Source of the DNA: Sediminispirochaeta bajacaliforniensis DSM 16054
GTDB lineage: Bacteria; Spirochaetota; Spirochaetia; DSM-16054; Sediminispirochaetaceae
NCBI RefSeq assembly: GCF_000378205.1
Contig: NZ_KB899425.1
Location: 1-64,000, forward strand
Reading direction: 5' to 3'
DNA: 64,000 bases
Position numbers and translations under genes: made by a program
Notes under the pieces: model-generated
Seen by the model: only the letters and a program-made list of their open reading frames with translations
The model's database searches: none
What the model was told of the DNA's origin: nothing
In this document: piece by piece, positions 17,133-25,711 of the stretch
How positions within the stretch are numbered: position 1 is the stretch's first letter
Layout of the letters: every line of letters begins with the position of its first letter

Positions 17133-18627
17133 GCAGACGGACCGTTTATTATTAGCGGTCCTTATTGCTTTTACCCTTTTTGTTCGGCTCTACTTTTTGC
17201 AGATGATCAATGTCGGGCCGGATGAGATTGATTACTGGTTTAGTGCCAAGCGGCTGATAGGGCCAGGTGCATACCCTGATTTAATGCACAGGACGATACG
17301 GTGGGCAATTATTCTCCCTACGGCCTTTTTTCAGCTCCTTTTGGGGATGCATCCTCTTGTCTACTACGTTGTTCCTGTTTTCAATTCACTTGTACAGACG
17401 GTGCTCCTCTTCCTCTTGGGAAAGCATTTGTTCGGCAGGGGGGTATCGTTTTATGCGGTGCTGCTTTTTACCGCCTGGCCTTACATGTGGCGTACGGGAA
17501 GCCAAATTCGCCCTGCCGTTTTTTCTCTTACCTATGTCCTCGCCGCACTTTGCTTGCTTTTTTTCTACCTTGAACATGCTCAGGATGATTCCCGTCGAAG
17601 CAGGCTCTGTTTCGTCGGGTCGGTTCTTGCATTATTTCTGGCCTATGAAAGCAAGATAACAAATCTCTATTTTCTTCCGGGAATTCTCATTGTTCTCCTT
17701 CTGCGGCACCGTCGGATGGGACCGGCAATACGTTATGGCCTCTATCTTTTGGGACTCTATGTCATCGAGCACGTTGCCTACTTCGTGGCTGTTGGTGATC
17801 CTTTGGGGCGGCTCGGCATTATTGCAAAAAATCATCTTGCTTCCTCGTATGCCGACAAGTTACCGAAATCGTTCTGGGGGCTCTTCGAGCGCTATACGAT
17901 CTATCTTGAGTTCCCGTGGCATCTGTTGCTTATTGCCTTTGTTGCCGCTTCCATCTACCTGCTTGCCAAGAAAAAGCCGTGGATTCGGGAATTGACGGTT
18001 CTTCATGCCAGTTTTTTCTTTTTCCTTACCTTTATGGTGAAGAGCATAAAGCCGATCGTTCCTGTAGAGGCATTTCTTGACCGTTATTTTATTGCCTGCC
18101 TGCCGACGATGTCTCTCGTTATTGTATACGCTCTTCATGAGCTTCTGCCCCTATCGATAGTAGGTGAACTAAATCGACGAGGTGTATTGATCTCTCTTAC
18201 TGCCGGGCTTTCTGTGGTGATGTTGCTGATAACAGCTCTTCCGATGCCGAAGTCGATCGAACGCTTCTATACTCCGTTGCAGCGGATTCATGATCATCCC
18301 ATTGCCAAGACCTTTGAATTCCAGCATCTCATTGCCTCTGCTATCGAGGAGAATATTCCAATTTTAAGTGTCGATACCCGAAAGCCGCTGGACACTGCCA
18401 ACCGTGTATTTTTTGATGACCCGAAAAAGGGTAGATGGGCTCGTCCCATTGGAAAACTGGAAATCGAGGGCCATGTTGTATACTACCTCGATGGTATCGG
18501 AAATGTCCCTTTTGCCTTTGATGTTCAGGAGGGAAGCACGAACGTTTTATGGTGTGATCGTTTTAACTTCGATATGACTATGTTGAAGTTGCGGGAAATA
18601 CCCAATTTAGGTGATATATATGAGTGA
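17089..18627 (+). CDS. GT39/ArnT-like membrane glycosyltransferase (GT-C)
   Basis: The protein has 512 residues from the ATG at 17089, chosen because GGGGA lies 8 bases upstream; 17101 is possible. About ten membrane helices are visible. GPDEIDYWFSAKRLI contains the acidic residues of the first periplasmic loop, as in PMT/ArnT enzymes, and LFTAWPYMWRTGSQIRPAVF follows. These enzymes use polyprenyl-phosphate sugars as donors on the periplasmic side. Between GtrA and a GtrB-like GT2 it would act as the GtrC-equivalent that decorates the glycan. The C-terminal 80 residues are a soluble domain. Confidence 0.78.
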   Translation: MPGNMSLEKSSFSDKQTDRLLLAVLIAFTLFVRLYFLQMINVGPDEIDYWFSAKRLIGPGAYPDLMHRTIRWAIILPTAFFQLLLGMHPLVYYVVPVFNSLVQTVLLFLLGKHLFGRGVSFYAVLLFTAWPYMWRTGSQIRPAVFSLTYVLAALCLLFFYLEHAQDDSRRSRLCFVGSVLALFLAYESKITNLYFLPGILIVLLLRHRRMGPAIRYGLYLLGLYVIEHVAYFVAVGDPLGRLGIIAKNHLASSYADKLPKSFWGLFERYTIYLEFPWHLLLIAFVAASIYLLAKKKPWIRELTVLHASFFFFLTFMVKSIKPIVPVEAFLDRYFIACLPTMSLVIVYALHELLPLSIVGELNRRGVLISLTAGLSVVMLLITALPMPKSIERFYTPLQRIHDHPIAKTFEFQHLIASAIEENIPILSVDTRKPLDTANRVFFDDPKKGRWARPIGKLEIEGHVVYYLDGIGNVPFAFDVQEGSTNVLWCDRFNFDMTMLKLREIPNLGDIYE

Positions 18628-19528
18628 AGCATCCGAAATGAATGGACTGTCGATTGTCATCCCTGCCTATAACGAGGAAAAGGCCATAGTAGAGACCATC
18701 GAACACGTGACTGGGGTTATGGAGCCGTCCCAAACGCCTTATGAGGTGGTTCTGGTAAACGACGGCTCTACGGATAAGACTGCGGTTATTATTCAATCGT
18801 ATCTCCATGATCATCCCCAGCTTGCCGAGCGGGTTCGCCTTGTCGAGCATGCGCACAATCGTGGATATGGGGCCAGCCTGAAGACCGGTATTCGAGCGGC
18901 AAAGAATGAAGCAATCTGTATTACCGATGCCGACGGAACCTATCCAAATAATCGCATTCCCGAGCTGTTCGGAATGTTCCGTGAACGGGGATTAGATATG
19001 GTGGTAGGTCGGCGGAGTTTCAAAAAATTACCCACGCTGACCAAACCGGCAAAATGGTTTATTACCAAGCTTGCAAGTTTTCTGGTTGACGATAAAATTC
19101 CTGATATAAATTCGGGATTGCGGATATTTCGGCGTTCGATTGCCGTGAAATTTTTTCCGATCATCTGCGATGGTTTTAGTTTTACAACCACAATTACCCT
19201 TGCGATGTTTTCAAATGGATATCAGGTTCATTATGAACCAATTGAATACTTCAAGCGGAAAGGAAAATCGAAAATAAGGCCGATTCGGGACACCATCAAT
19301 TTTATCCAGCTTATTATTCGTACCGTTGCCTATTTTAACCCGCTGAAAGTATTCGTTCCTGTGAGTCTCTTGCTTTTCCTTGTTGGGTTCTTGCTTTTCA
19401 TCATCGGACGGATGGGGATTTTCTTCGCCGAAACGCCGAACGATACCATCACGATACTCTTTGTGGGTGGTATACAGGTTTTGGCTACCGGAGTGATTGC
19501 AGATATGATAGCCAAGAAAAAAGATTGA
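18620..19528 (+). CDS. GtrB/DPM1-like polyprenyl-phosphate glycosyltransferase (GT2)
   Basis: The protein has 302 residues from the ATG at 18620, overlapping the preceding stop by 8 bases. The GT-A domain has LSIVIPAYNEEKAIVETIEH, VNDGSTDKT, HNRGYGASLKTGIRAA and TDADGTYP, the pattern of dolichol-phosphate mannosyltransferases and GtrB. Two C-terminal membrane helices (VFVPVSLLLFLVGFLLFIIG and a following one) match GtrB topology. It would charge undecaprenyl phosphate with one sugar, GtrA would flip it, and the GT-C enzyme would transfer it. Confidence 0.9.
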   Translation: MSEASEMNGLSIVIPAYNEEKAIVETIEHVTGVMEPSQTPYEVVLVNDGSTDKTAVIIQSYLHDHPQLAERVRLVEHAHNRGYGASLKTGIRAAKNEAICITDADGTYPNNRIPELFGMFRERGLDMVVGRRSFKKLPTLTKPAKWFITKLASFLVDDKIPDINSGLRIFRRSIAVKFFPIICDGFSFTTTITLAMFSNGYQVHYEPIEYFKRKGKSKIRPIRDTINFIQLIIRTVAYFNPLKVFVPVSLLLFLVGFLLFIIGRMGIFFAETPNDTITILFVGGIQVLATGVIADMIAKKKD

Positions 19529-19539
19529 TGGAATGAGAG

Positions 19540-20955
19540 ATGAATCGTAGGCGCAGGGTTTTTGTCCGTAATGCTCTTATGGCCATAGACGGTATTGTGA
19601 CCTTTTTTTCTTTCATAGTTGCTTACTATGTTCGTAACACGCCGTTTTTTTTCGGTCTTAAGGCCCTGTTTCCCTTTTCGAACTATTTCCCCTATCTTCT
19701 CATTTCACTGGTTTTTTGGTTGTTGCTCCTTCGCTTCTTCAATAATTATGCCTTTCTCGGGGGAGGAAAGAAGTCGTGGCGTAGGATTTTTGTCAATTTA
19801 CTGCCGGTGGAATTGGTCGGACTTGCTCTTCTTACCATGATCCTTTTCTTCCTTCGTGATCAGATCATTAGTAGGACCTTTCTTCTCTTTTTTGCGGCCA
19901 TTAATTATCTTATGCTTCTGATGACCAAGATATTAACCATGGCCTATTTTCTGCGGGAAGGAAAGATAAAGAAGTACCATCGCCGGGCTTTGTTGGTTGG
20001 CAATAAAAGATCTGTCGATTACTTCCTTTCCACTGAAAAACAGATGCCGGAGCTGTTGTTCGACATCATCACACAATCTGAGTTCATTATCAACGCAGAT
20101 GCCGTTTTAAACGAGAAGGAGCAAGAGGAACTGTCCGAGGCAATTCTTGATTTTATCTGGAACAATGTGGTCGACGAGGTGATCTTTGCCTATTCTGATT
20201 TGAACCTTGCCTCCATCAGTTCGCTCGTTACCGAATGCGGACGAATGGGCATATCGGTCAACGTTGTTCTGGATACCTCCAACATTGAGTTTCGCAAAAG
20301 TGAGGTTGATGTTGTAGGACCATTCAATATTATCACGTTCCAAACCTTCGACTATTCCCCGGTTCAACGTTTGGTAAAGAGACTTACCGACATTAGCGCC
20401 GGTATTATCGGAACTCTTATATGTTCATTGCTTTTTGTTGTTATTGCTCCTCTGATTAAGATAACTAGTCCCGGGCCCATACTTTTCAGGCAAGTAAGGA
20501 AAGGAAAGAACGGTAGAAATTTCGTACTTCTTAAATTTCGGACCATGTGCCTCGATGCGGAAGATCAGAAAAGGTCGTTACTGGATAAAAACGAGATGCA
20601 AGGCCAAATTTTCAAAATGAAATATGATCCGAGGATAACCCCCTTGGGAAATTTTCTGCGTAGGACAAGCCTTGATGAATGGCCGCAGTTCATCAATATT
20701 CTGCGCGGTGATATGTCTCTTGTTGGGACCCGGCCGCCAACGGTAGAGGAGTTCGGCTCCTACAGAAATTACCATCGTCGGAGGCTCAGTGTGAAACCCG
20801 GTTTGACTGGCCTTTGGCAGGTGAGTGGGCGTAACGATATTTCCGATTTCGAGGAGATCGTTAAACTTGATACCTGGTATATCGATCACTGGTCGATATG
20901 GCTTGATCTTAAGATTATTCTAAAAACGTTTCTGGTTTTGTTTCGAGGGAGATAA
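19540..20955 (+). CDS. Polyprenyl-phosphate sugar-1-phosphate transferase (second of two)
   Basis: The protein has 471 residues with four or five N-terminal helices, a Rossmann-like middle ([13 protein letters not shown]) and a C-terminal catalytic domain. The latter includes [25 protein letters not shown], the catalytic [10 protein letters not shown] Asp-Glu pair and [26 protein letters not shown] is typical. It belongs to the same superfamily as the protein at 12457, but the sequences differ enough to suggest different sugars. Two initiating enzymes in one locus suggest two lipid-linked glycans, or alternative starter sugars. It is the last gene before the phosphonate genes. Confidence 0.92.
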   Translation: MNRRRRVFVRNALMAIDGIVTFFSFIVAYYVRNTPFFFGLKALFPFSNYFPYLLISLVFWLLLLRFFNNYAFLGGGKKSWRRIFVNLLPVELVGLALLTMILFFLRDQIISRTFLLFFAAINYLMLLMTKILTMAYFLREGKIKKYHRRALLVGNKRSVDYFLSTEKQMPELLFDIITQSEFIINADAVLNEKEQEELSEAILDFIWNNVVDEVIFAYSDLNLASISSLVTECGRMGISVNVVLDTSNIEFRKSEVDVVGPFNIITFQTFDYSPVQRLVKRLTDISAGIIGTLICSLLFVVIAPLIKITSPGPILFRQVRKGKNGRNFVLLKFRTMCLDAEDQKRSLLDKNEMQGQIFKMKYDPRITPLGNFLRRTSLDEWPQFINILRGDMSLVGTRPPTVEEFGSYRNYHRRRLSVKPGLTGLWQVSGRNDISDFEEIVKLDTWYIDHWSIWLDLKIILKTFLVLFRGR

Positions 20956-20959
20956 TCCT

Positions 20960-20995
20960 CCCCGTCTGGATTATTACATCCGGCCGGGGTATACT
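20960..20995 (+). promoter_or_regulatory. Hairpin and candidate promoter ahead of the phosphonate genes
   Basis: CCCCGTCTGGAT (20960-20971) and ATCCGGCCGGGG (20978-20989) form a 12-base inverted repeat with one mismatch and one G-T pair around a 6-base loop. It is directly followed by TATACT (20990-20995), a good -10. A weak -35 (TGGATT, 20967-20972) lies 17 bases upstream, inside the hairpin. This may be a promoter with an overlapping operator, or an end-of-transcript hairpin lacking a T-run. Confidence 0.4.
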
Positions 20996-21032
20996 CATTA
21001 CCTTGATAAAGAAAGAACAACAGGACTATGTC

Positions 21033-22655
21033 ATGACAAAGAAAACCACACAGTTTCGGAATTTACTTGCCTCCGATCGTCTCGAATTTATCCTCGAGGC
21101 GCACAACGGTATCAGTGCGAAAATCGTCGAAGAGGCTGGTTTCAAGGGGATCTGGGGAAGCGGCCTTTCCCTTTCTGCTCAGTACGGGGTACGTGACAAC
21201 AATGAAGCAAGCTGGACTCAGGTTCTGGACATGCTCGAGTTTATGTCCGATGCCACCACGATACCCATCTTGCTCGACGGCGATACCGGTTACGGCAACT
21301 TCAACAATATGCAGCGGCTGGTGCGTAAGCTCGAACAGCGTGATATTGCCGCGGTTTGTATTGAGGATAAGCTTTTTCCCAAGACCAATAGTTTTATTAA
21401 AGGGACTGCTCAGCCTTTGGCTGACATCGAGGAGTTCTGCGGTAAGATCAAGGCCGGAAAGGATGCCCAGGGCGACGATGATTTCTCCATCATTGCACGG
21501 GTCGAGGCCTTTATTGCGGGCTGGGGGCTGAAGGAGGCAATGCGCCGGGCGGAAGCCTATCGGAAGGCCGGAGCAGATGCTATTCTCATGCACAGTGCTC
21601 TGTCGGTACCCGATGAGATCCTTGCTTTTAAAAAGGAGTGGGGCGACCGGCTTCCGGTGGTCATCGTTCCGACAAAGTACTATGCTACCCCTACGGATCA
21701 GTTCAGAGAGGCCGGCATTTCCATCGCCATCTGGGCAAACCACATGATACGAACGGCCATTGCCTCGATGCAGAAGAATGCGGCCACCCTTATGGCCGAA
21801 GAGTCTCTCATGGCCATAGAGGATTCCATCGCTCCGGTAAAGGAAATATTTCGCCTTCAGGGGGCGGCTGAGCTGCAGGAGGCTGAAAAACGCTATCTTC
21901 CCAAACGGGGAAAGGCGGTTCGGGCCGTGATCCTTGCCGCCAGCCGCGGTAAGGAGCTTGGTGAACTTACCGAAAAACGGCCTAAGGCGATGGTCCCGGT
22001 CTCCGGCCAGCCCCTTCTTGCCCATGTGGTGGACGGTTACAATTCCGTCGGCGTGAAGGATATCACCGTTGTCAGGGGATATGCAAAAGAGACAGTCAAT
22101 CTTTCCAATATAGATTATGCGGATAACGACAACTTTGAGAGCACCGGAGAGCTTGTCAGCCTTTCCTGCGCCCTCAAGTCCCTTGCCTCGGAAGATACCG
22201 GCAAGGAGTTGGTCGTTTCCTACGGTGATGTCCTTTTTAAGAAGCATATCCTCCAACTACTGCTCGAAAGCCATGCCGATTTTTCCATCGTGGTGGATAC
22301 CAACTGGAGTGAAAGTGTTAATAAGGGCAGGTTTGCCGACTATGTTCAGTGCAGCCGCCCCTACGGCCGCGATGCCTTCGGCCAGGAAATTTCATTAACC
22401 GAGATGAGTGAACATCTGCCCGAAAAGAGGACCCATGGCGAATGGACCGGGTTTCTTAAGGTCTCTGCCGATCACCGTCTTCTCCTTGGCAAGCTTGTCG
22501 AAAACCTTACGGTGGAAGATCCGTATGCGCGGATGAGTGATCTGCTCAACGCTTTGGTTGCCAACGGTGAGCGTGTGAGGGTTATCTATACGACTGGTTA
22601 CTGGCTCGATATCGACACGCTGGAAGATGTCGTGCTTGCCGGAAACCTCTTCTAA
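21033..22655 (+). CDS. Phosphoenolpyruvate mutase fused to a nucleotidyltransferase domain
   Basis: The protein has 540 residues from the ATG at 21033; a TTG at 21003 would add ten. Residues 1-290 are PEP mutase: DGDTGYGNF (82-90) binds Mg and [11 protein letters not shown] (111-121) is the PepM signature that separates it from isocitrate lyase-like enzymes. It forms the C-P bond, turning PEP into phosphonopyruvate. Residues 297-540 are a RmlA/LicC-type nucleotidyltransferase, but the usual GxGTRL loop reads AASRGKELG (302-310); PK (317-318) is kept. The standalone cytidylyltransferase at 24956 has the normal loop. The fused domain's role is therefore uncertain. The Ppd gene follows after 15 bases. 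Confidence 0.95.
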   Translation: MTKKTTQFRNLLASDRLEFILEAHNGISAKIVEEAGFKGIWGSGLSLSAQYGVRDNNEASWTQVLDMLEFMSDATTIPILLDGDTGYGNFNNMQRLVRKLEQRDIAAVCIEDKLFPKTNSFIKGTAQPLADIEEFCGKIKAGKDAQGDDDFSIIARVEAFIAGWGLKEAMRRAEAYRKAGADAILMHSALSVPDEILAFKKEWGDRLPVVIVPTKYYATPTDQFREAGISIAIWANHMIRTAIASMQKNAATLMAEESLMAIEDSIAPVKEIFRLQGAAELQEAEKRYLPKRGKAVRAVILAASRGKELGELTEKRPKAMVPVSGQPLLAHVVDGYNSVGVKDITVVRGYAKETVNLSNIDYADNDNFESTGELVSLSCALKSLASEDTGKELVVSYGDVLFKKHILQLLLESHADFSIVVDTNWSESVNKGRFADYVQCSRPYGRDAFGQEISLTEMSEHLPEKRTHGEWTGFLKVSADHRLLLGKLVENLTVEDPYARMSDLLNALVANGERVRVIYTTGYWLDIDTLEDVVLAGNLF

Positions 22656-22670
22656 CACCGGAGGGCTGTA

Positions 22671-23816
22671 ATGATTGAAGCCGATCTTTTTGTGCGCCAG
22701 GCTTTAGAACGGGGGTTCGGCCTTTGGAGCGGGGTTCCCTGCTCCTACCTGAAACCCTTTATCAACCATGTTATCGATGATCCTGCCGTTCGCTATATCC
22801 CGGCGGTCAACGAGGGGGATGCCGTTGCCATTGCTTCCGGAAGTCATCTTGCGGGAATTCGGGGTGTGGCCATGTTCCAAAACTCCGGGCTGGGAAATGC
22901 GGTAAATCCGCTGACCAGCTTGAACAATACCTACCGTATTCCGGTCTTGCTGATCGTTACCCTCAGGGGAGAACCTGGGGCTCCGCCCGATGCGGTACAA
23001 CACGGCCTCATGGGGCCGATAACTACCGCCATGCTTGATGTGCTTCAGATTCCATGGGAGTACTTTCCAGACGAGGAATCAAAAGTGAGCGAGGCCCTCG
23101 ATCGGGCCATTACCTCCATGAATGGCACATCTCTTCCTTATGCTTTGGTGATGCGAAAGGGATCGGTGGCAAAGAAGGCGCTGAAAAGCAGCATGGAAAT
23201 TCGTGCCCCGAAAGTTGGCCGGCGTGGCGGTGCCTTCTTCGAGACCGAGGCAAACGCAAGCCGTAGCGACATGCTCAAGGCTATTCTTGATGCAGCCGGC
23301 GATGATGTACCGATTCTCGGGACCACCGGTTATACCGGACGAGAGCTTTATGCGATCAACGACCGATCGGGCAACTTTTATATGGCTGGTTCCATGGGCT
23401 GTGTTTCAAGCATCGGCCTCGGTATCTCCACGGTACGATCGGGAAGGGTTATTGCCGTGGACGGAGACGGAGCGATCCTCATGCGTATGGGGGCTCTTGC
23501 GACCAACGGCTACCAGCGTCCCGAAAACCTTGTGCATATCGTCCTCGACAACGGCATGCACGAATCTACCGGCGGTCAGGCCACCGTTTCCGCTTCCGTT
23601 GATCTCTGTGCCGTAGCCGCCGCCTGTGGTTATCGTAATGTTTTTGAAACCAGGAGTCCGGAAGAGCTTCGGGACCTCTTGTCCCAACATGATCTTTCCG
23701 GCATCACCTTTATCAGGGCTCGGACGATTCCCGGCAGTCCGGAAAACCTGCCCAGACCTACGCAGCGGCCGGAGGAGCTTTCAAAGCGCTTTGCCGCTTT
23801 CTTACAAAACCGATAA
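22671..23816 (+). CDS. Phosphonopyruvate decarboxylase
   Basis: The protein has 381 residues, normal for Ppd/AepY. It is a single-chain thiamine-diphosphate enzyme. NEGDAVA near residue 48 carries the cofactor-activating Glu, and GDG (265-267) with Asn294 (VLDNGMHEST) forms the metal/diphosphate-binding motif. It decarboxylates phosphonopyruvate to phosphonoacetaldehyde, pulling the unfavourable PEP mutase equilibrium forward. GGAGG lies 7 bases before the ATG. It is flanked by pepM and the transaminase in a tight operon, so the assignment is secure over sulfopyruvate decarboxylase. Confidence 0.94.
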   Translation: MIEADLFVRQALERGFGLWSGVPCSYLKPFINHVIDDPAVRYIPAVNEGDAVAIASGSHLAGIRGVAMFQNSGLGNAVNPLTSLNNTYRIPVLLIVTLRGEPGAPPDAVQHGLMGPITTAMLDVLQIPWEYFPDEESKVSEALDRAITSMNGTSLPYALVMRKGSVAKKALKSSMEIRAPKVGRRGGAFFETEANASRSDMLKAILDAAGDDVPILGTTGYTGRELYAINDRSGNFYMAGSMGCVSSIGLGISTVRSGRVIAVDGDGAILMRMGALATNGYQRPENLVHIVLDNGMHESTGGQATVSASVDLCAVAAACGYRNVFETRSPEELRDLLSQHDLSGITFIRARTIPGSPENLPRPTQRPEELSKRFAAFLQNR

Positions 23817-23844
23817 TGCGCGATAGCGAAGGAGAAATGAGCGT

Positions 23845-24945
23845 ATGACGAAAAAGAGACCTGTTATTCTGCTTAACCCCGGCCCGGTAACCATCAGCGA
23901 CCGGGTGAGGGAGAGCCTGCAGAGAGAAGATATGTGCCACCGTGAGCCTGATTTTGCAGCTTTGATGCTTGATGTCAAGAAACGGCTTGCTGCGATCTAT
24001 GAAGGTGGAAGCGAACATTTCGAGGCCCTGGTGATGACCGGAAGCGGAACCTGTGCCGTTGAGGCGATGATTTCCAGCCTTCTTCCTTCCGACGGAAAGC
24101 TGCTGGTGATTTCAAACGGGGTCTACGGCGAGCGAATTGCGTCTATGGTCAAGACCCATGGAAAGCAGATGGTGCTGGTAAAAAGTCCCTGGCCCGATCC
24201 GATGAATCTTGCCGAGGCGGAGCGGCTTTTGAAGGAAGATCCTTCCATTACCCATGTTTCCGCTATTCACAACGAAACCACCACCGGGCGGCTTAACGAC
24301 CTTGATGCTCTTGGTGCCTTGTGTGTCACATACAATAAGCCGATGCTCCTGGATGCGGTCTCCAGTTTTGGCGGCGAACGAATCGAGCTTGAAAAATGGA
24401 ACGTTGCCGCCCTTGCTTCCACGGCAAACAAGTGTATCCACGGTATCCCCGGTCTCAATTTCGTTCTTGTCAGAAAAGATCTTCTGGAACAGGGCAAGAG
24501 TGCCGCCGCCACCCTGTATCTCGATCTTTTTGCCTATTACCAAAAACAGAAAGAGGGTTTTTCTCCCTTTACCCAGGCGACCCATGTTGCGGTCGCACTC
24601 CAGGAAGCCTTGAAGGAGTTCGAAGAGGCAGGCGGCTGGAAGACGCGGAACGAGCGTTACCGGGAACTTTCGGTTCGTATTCGTGCCGAACTTGATGCCA
24701 TGGGTATCCGCCGCTTCTTAAAAGAAGATGAATACAGTTCCATGCTTTCGAGCTTTCACCTGCCCGAGGGCTACAGCTATGAAGAGCTCCACGATGAGCT
24801 GAGAAAAGAAAACTTCATCATCTATGCTGGACAGGGCGGACTCTTTCATTCGATTTTCCGCATCGCCAATATGGGTGATCTTTTTGATGCGGATATCGAT
24901 AGGCTTTTGGCTGTTTTCCGTCGGCTCATGGATTCCCGGAAATAG
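23845..24945 (+). CDS. phnW: 2-aminoethylphosphonate transaminase (biosynthetic direction)
   Basis: The protein has 366 residues, standard for fold-type I class V aminotransferases. LLNPGPV at the start, TGSGTCAVEAM, LLDAVSSFGG with Asp170 and the PLP lysine K196 in STANKCIHGIPG match AEP:pyruvate aminotransferases. Degradation pathways use it in the reverse direction, but here it follows PEP mutase and Ppd, so it should aminate phosphonoacetaldehyde to 2-aminoethylphosphonate. No phosphonatase (PhnX) gene is nearby. A transaminase fused to a cytidylyltransferase occurs in some relatives; here the two are separate genes 10 bases apart. Confidence 0.93.
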   Translation: MTKKRPVILLNPGPVTISDRVRESLQREDMCHREPDFAALMLDVKKRLAAIYEGGSEHFEALVMTGSGTCAVEAMISSLLPSDGKLLVISNGVYGERIASMVKTHGKQMVLVKSPWPDPMNLAEAERLLKEDPSITHVSAIHNETTTGRLNDLDALGALCVTYNKPMLLDAVSSFGGERIELEKWNVAALASTANKCIHGIPGLNFVLVRKDLLEQGKSAAATLYLDLFAYYQKQKEGFSPFTQATHVAVALQEALKEFEEAGGWKTRNERYRELSVRIRAELDAMGIRRFLKEDEYSSMLSSFHLPEGYSYEELHDELRKENFIIYAGQGGLFHSIFRIANMGDLFDADIDRLLAVFRRLMDSRK

Positions 24946-24955
24946 GACGTTTCCG

Positions 24956-25690
24956 ATGCCGATGGGAGTAAAAACGGCGGTGATTCTTGCCGCCGGCCGG
25001 GGCACCCGCCTCGGAAAACGCGGTCTTGAAGCGCCTAAAGGGTTTTTGCAGATCGGAGAAAAGCCGATTATCCAGGAATCCCTGGACCGGCTCAAGGCCG
25101 CCGGGGTTGAAAAGGTTGTTATCGTTACCGGGCATTTGGCCCATTTCTACGAAAAACTTGCAGCAGATTCCGGCGGTTTTGTCAGAACCGTCCATAATCC
25201 CGACTATGCCGATTCCGGTTCCATGTACAGCCTCTATCAGGCCCGCAAGGTCCTTGGGGACGCGGCCTTTTTCCTTCTTGAATCGGATCTTATCTACGAA
25301 AGCCGTGCCCTGGCGGTGCTGAAGGAGCAGTCTGAATCCGATTGTATCCTCATGTCGGGTTTTACCGGCAGCGGAGACGAGGTGTGGATCTATGCTCCCG
25401 AGGGCTATCTTGTCGATATGGGAAAGGTGCGGGAAACCTTGACTGGGCCTCCTTGCGGGGAACTTGTTGGGGTCAGCCTCCTCTCGCCCGAGGGCTACAG
25501 TCGCCTCTGTATCGAGGCGGAACGGCTTTTTTCAGAAAGCCTCAAGGTCGAATATGAGACAGCCCTTGTTGCCTCTTCCCGGAAAAAGCCGATCGCCTGT
25601 CACCTCGTTTCGGATCTGGTCTGGAGTGAGATCGACGACGAGTCTCATCTTCAGCGGGCGAAGACGCGTATCTATCCCCGATTGTCTTAG
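24956..25690 (+). CDS. PntC-like CTP:2-aminoethylphosphonate cytidylyltransferase
   Basis: The protein has 244 residues from the ATG at 24956 (AGGA about 8 bases upstream). AVILAAGRGTRLG (8-20) is a canonical nucleotidyltransferase loop, followed by APKGFLQIG with the conserved Lys, NPDYADSGSMYSLYQAR and FLLESDLIYE with the metal-binding Asp. The family includes LicC (phosphocholine) and PntC, which makes CMP-AEP from CTP and AEP in Treponema. Its place as last of the AEP genes supports PntC function. The product would be the donor for tailoring glycans or lipids. Phosphocholine-type specificity is the main alternative. Confidence 0.85.
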   Translation: MPMGVKTAVILAAGRGTRLGKRGLEAPKGFLQIGEKPIIQESLDRLKAAGVEKVVIVTGHLAHFYEKLAADSGGFVRTVHNPDYADSGSMYSLYQARKVLGDAAFFLLESDLIYESRALAVLKEQSESDCILMSGFTGSGDEVWIYAPEGYLVDMGKVRETLTGPPCGELVGVSLLSPEGYSRLCIEAERLFSESLKVEYETALVASSRKKPIACHLVSDLVWSEIDDESHLQRAKTRIYPRLS

Positions 25691-25711
25691 AATCTTAAAA
25701 AAGGAAGCTAC

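Noticed and set aside
21063-22256. 397-residue open frame antisense to pepM
   Set aside because: It lies entirely within a securely identified gene on the other strand; long antisense frames arise from codon bias in such genes, and its sequence matches no fold I know.
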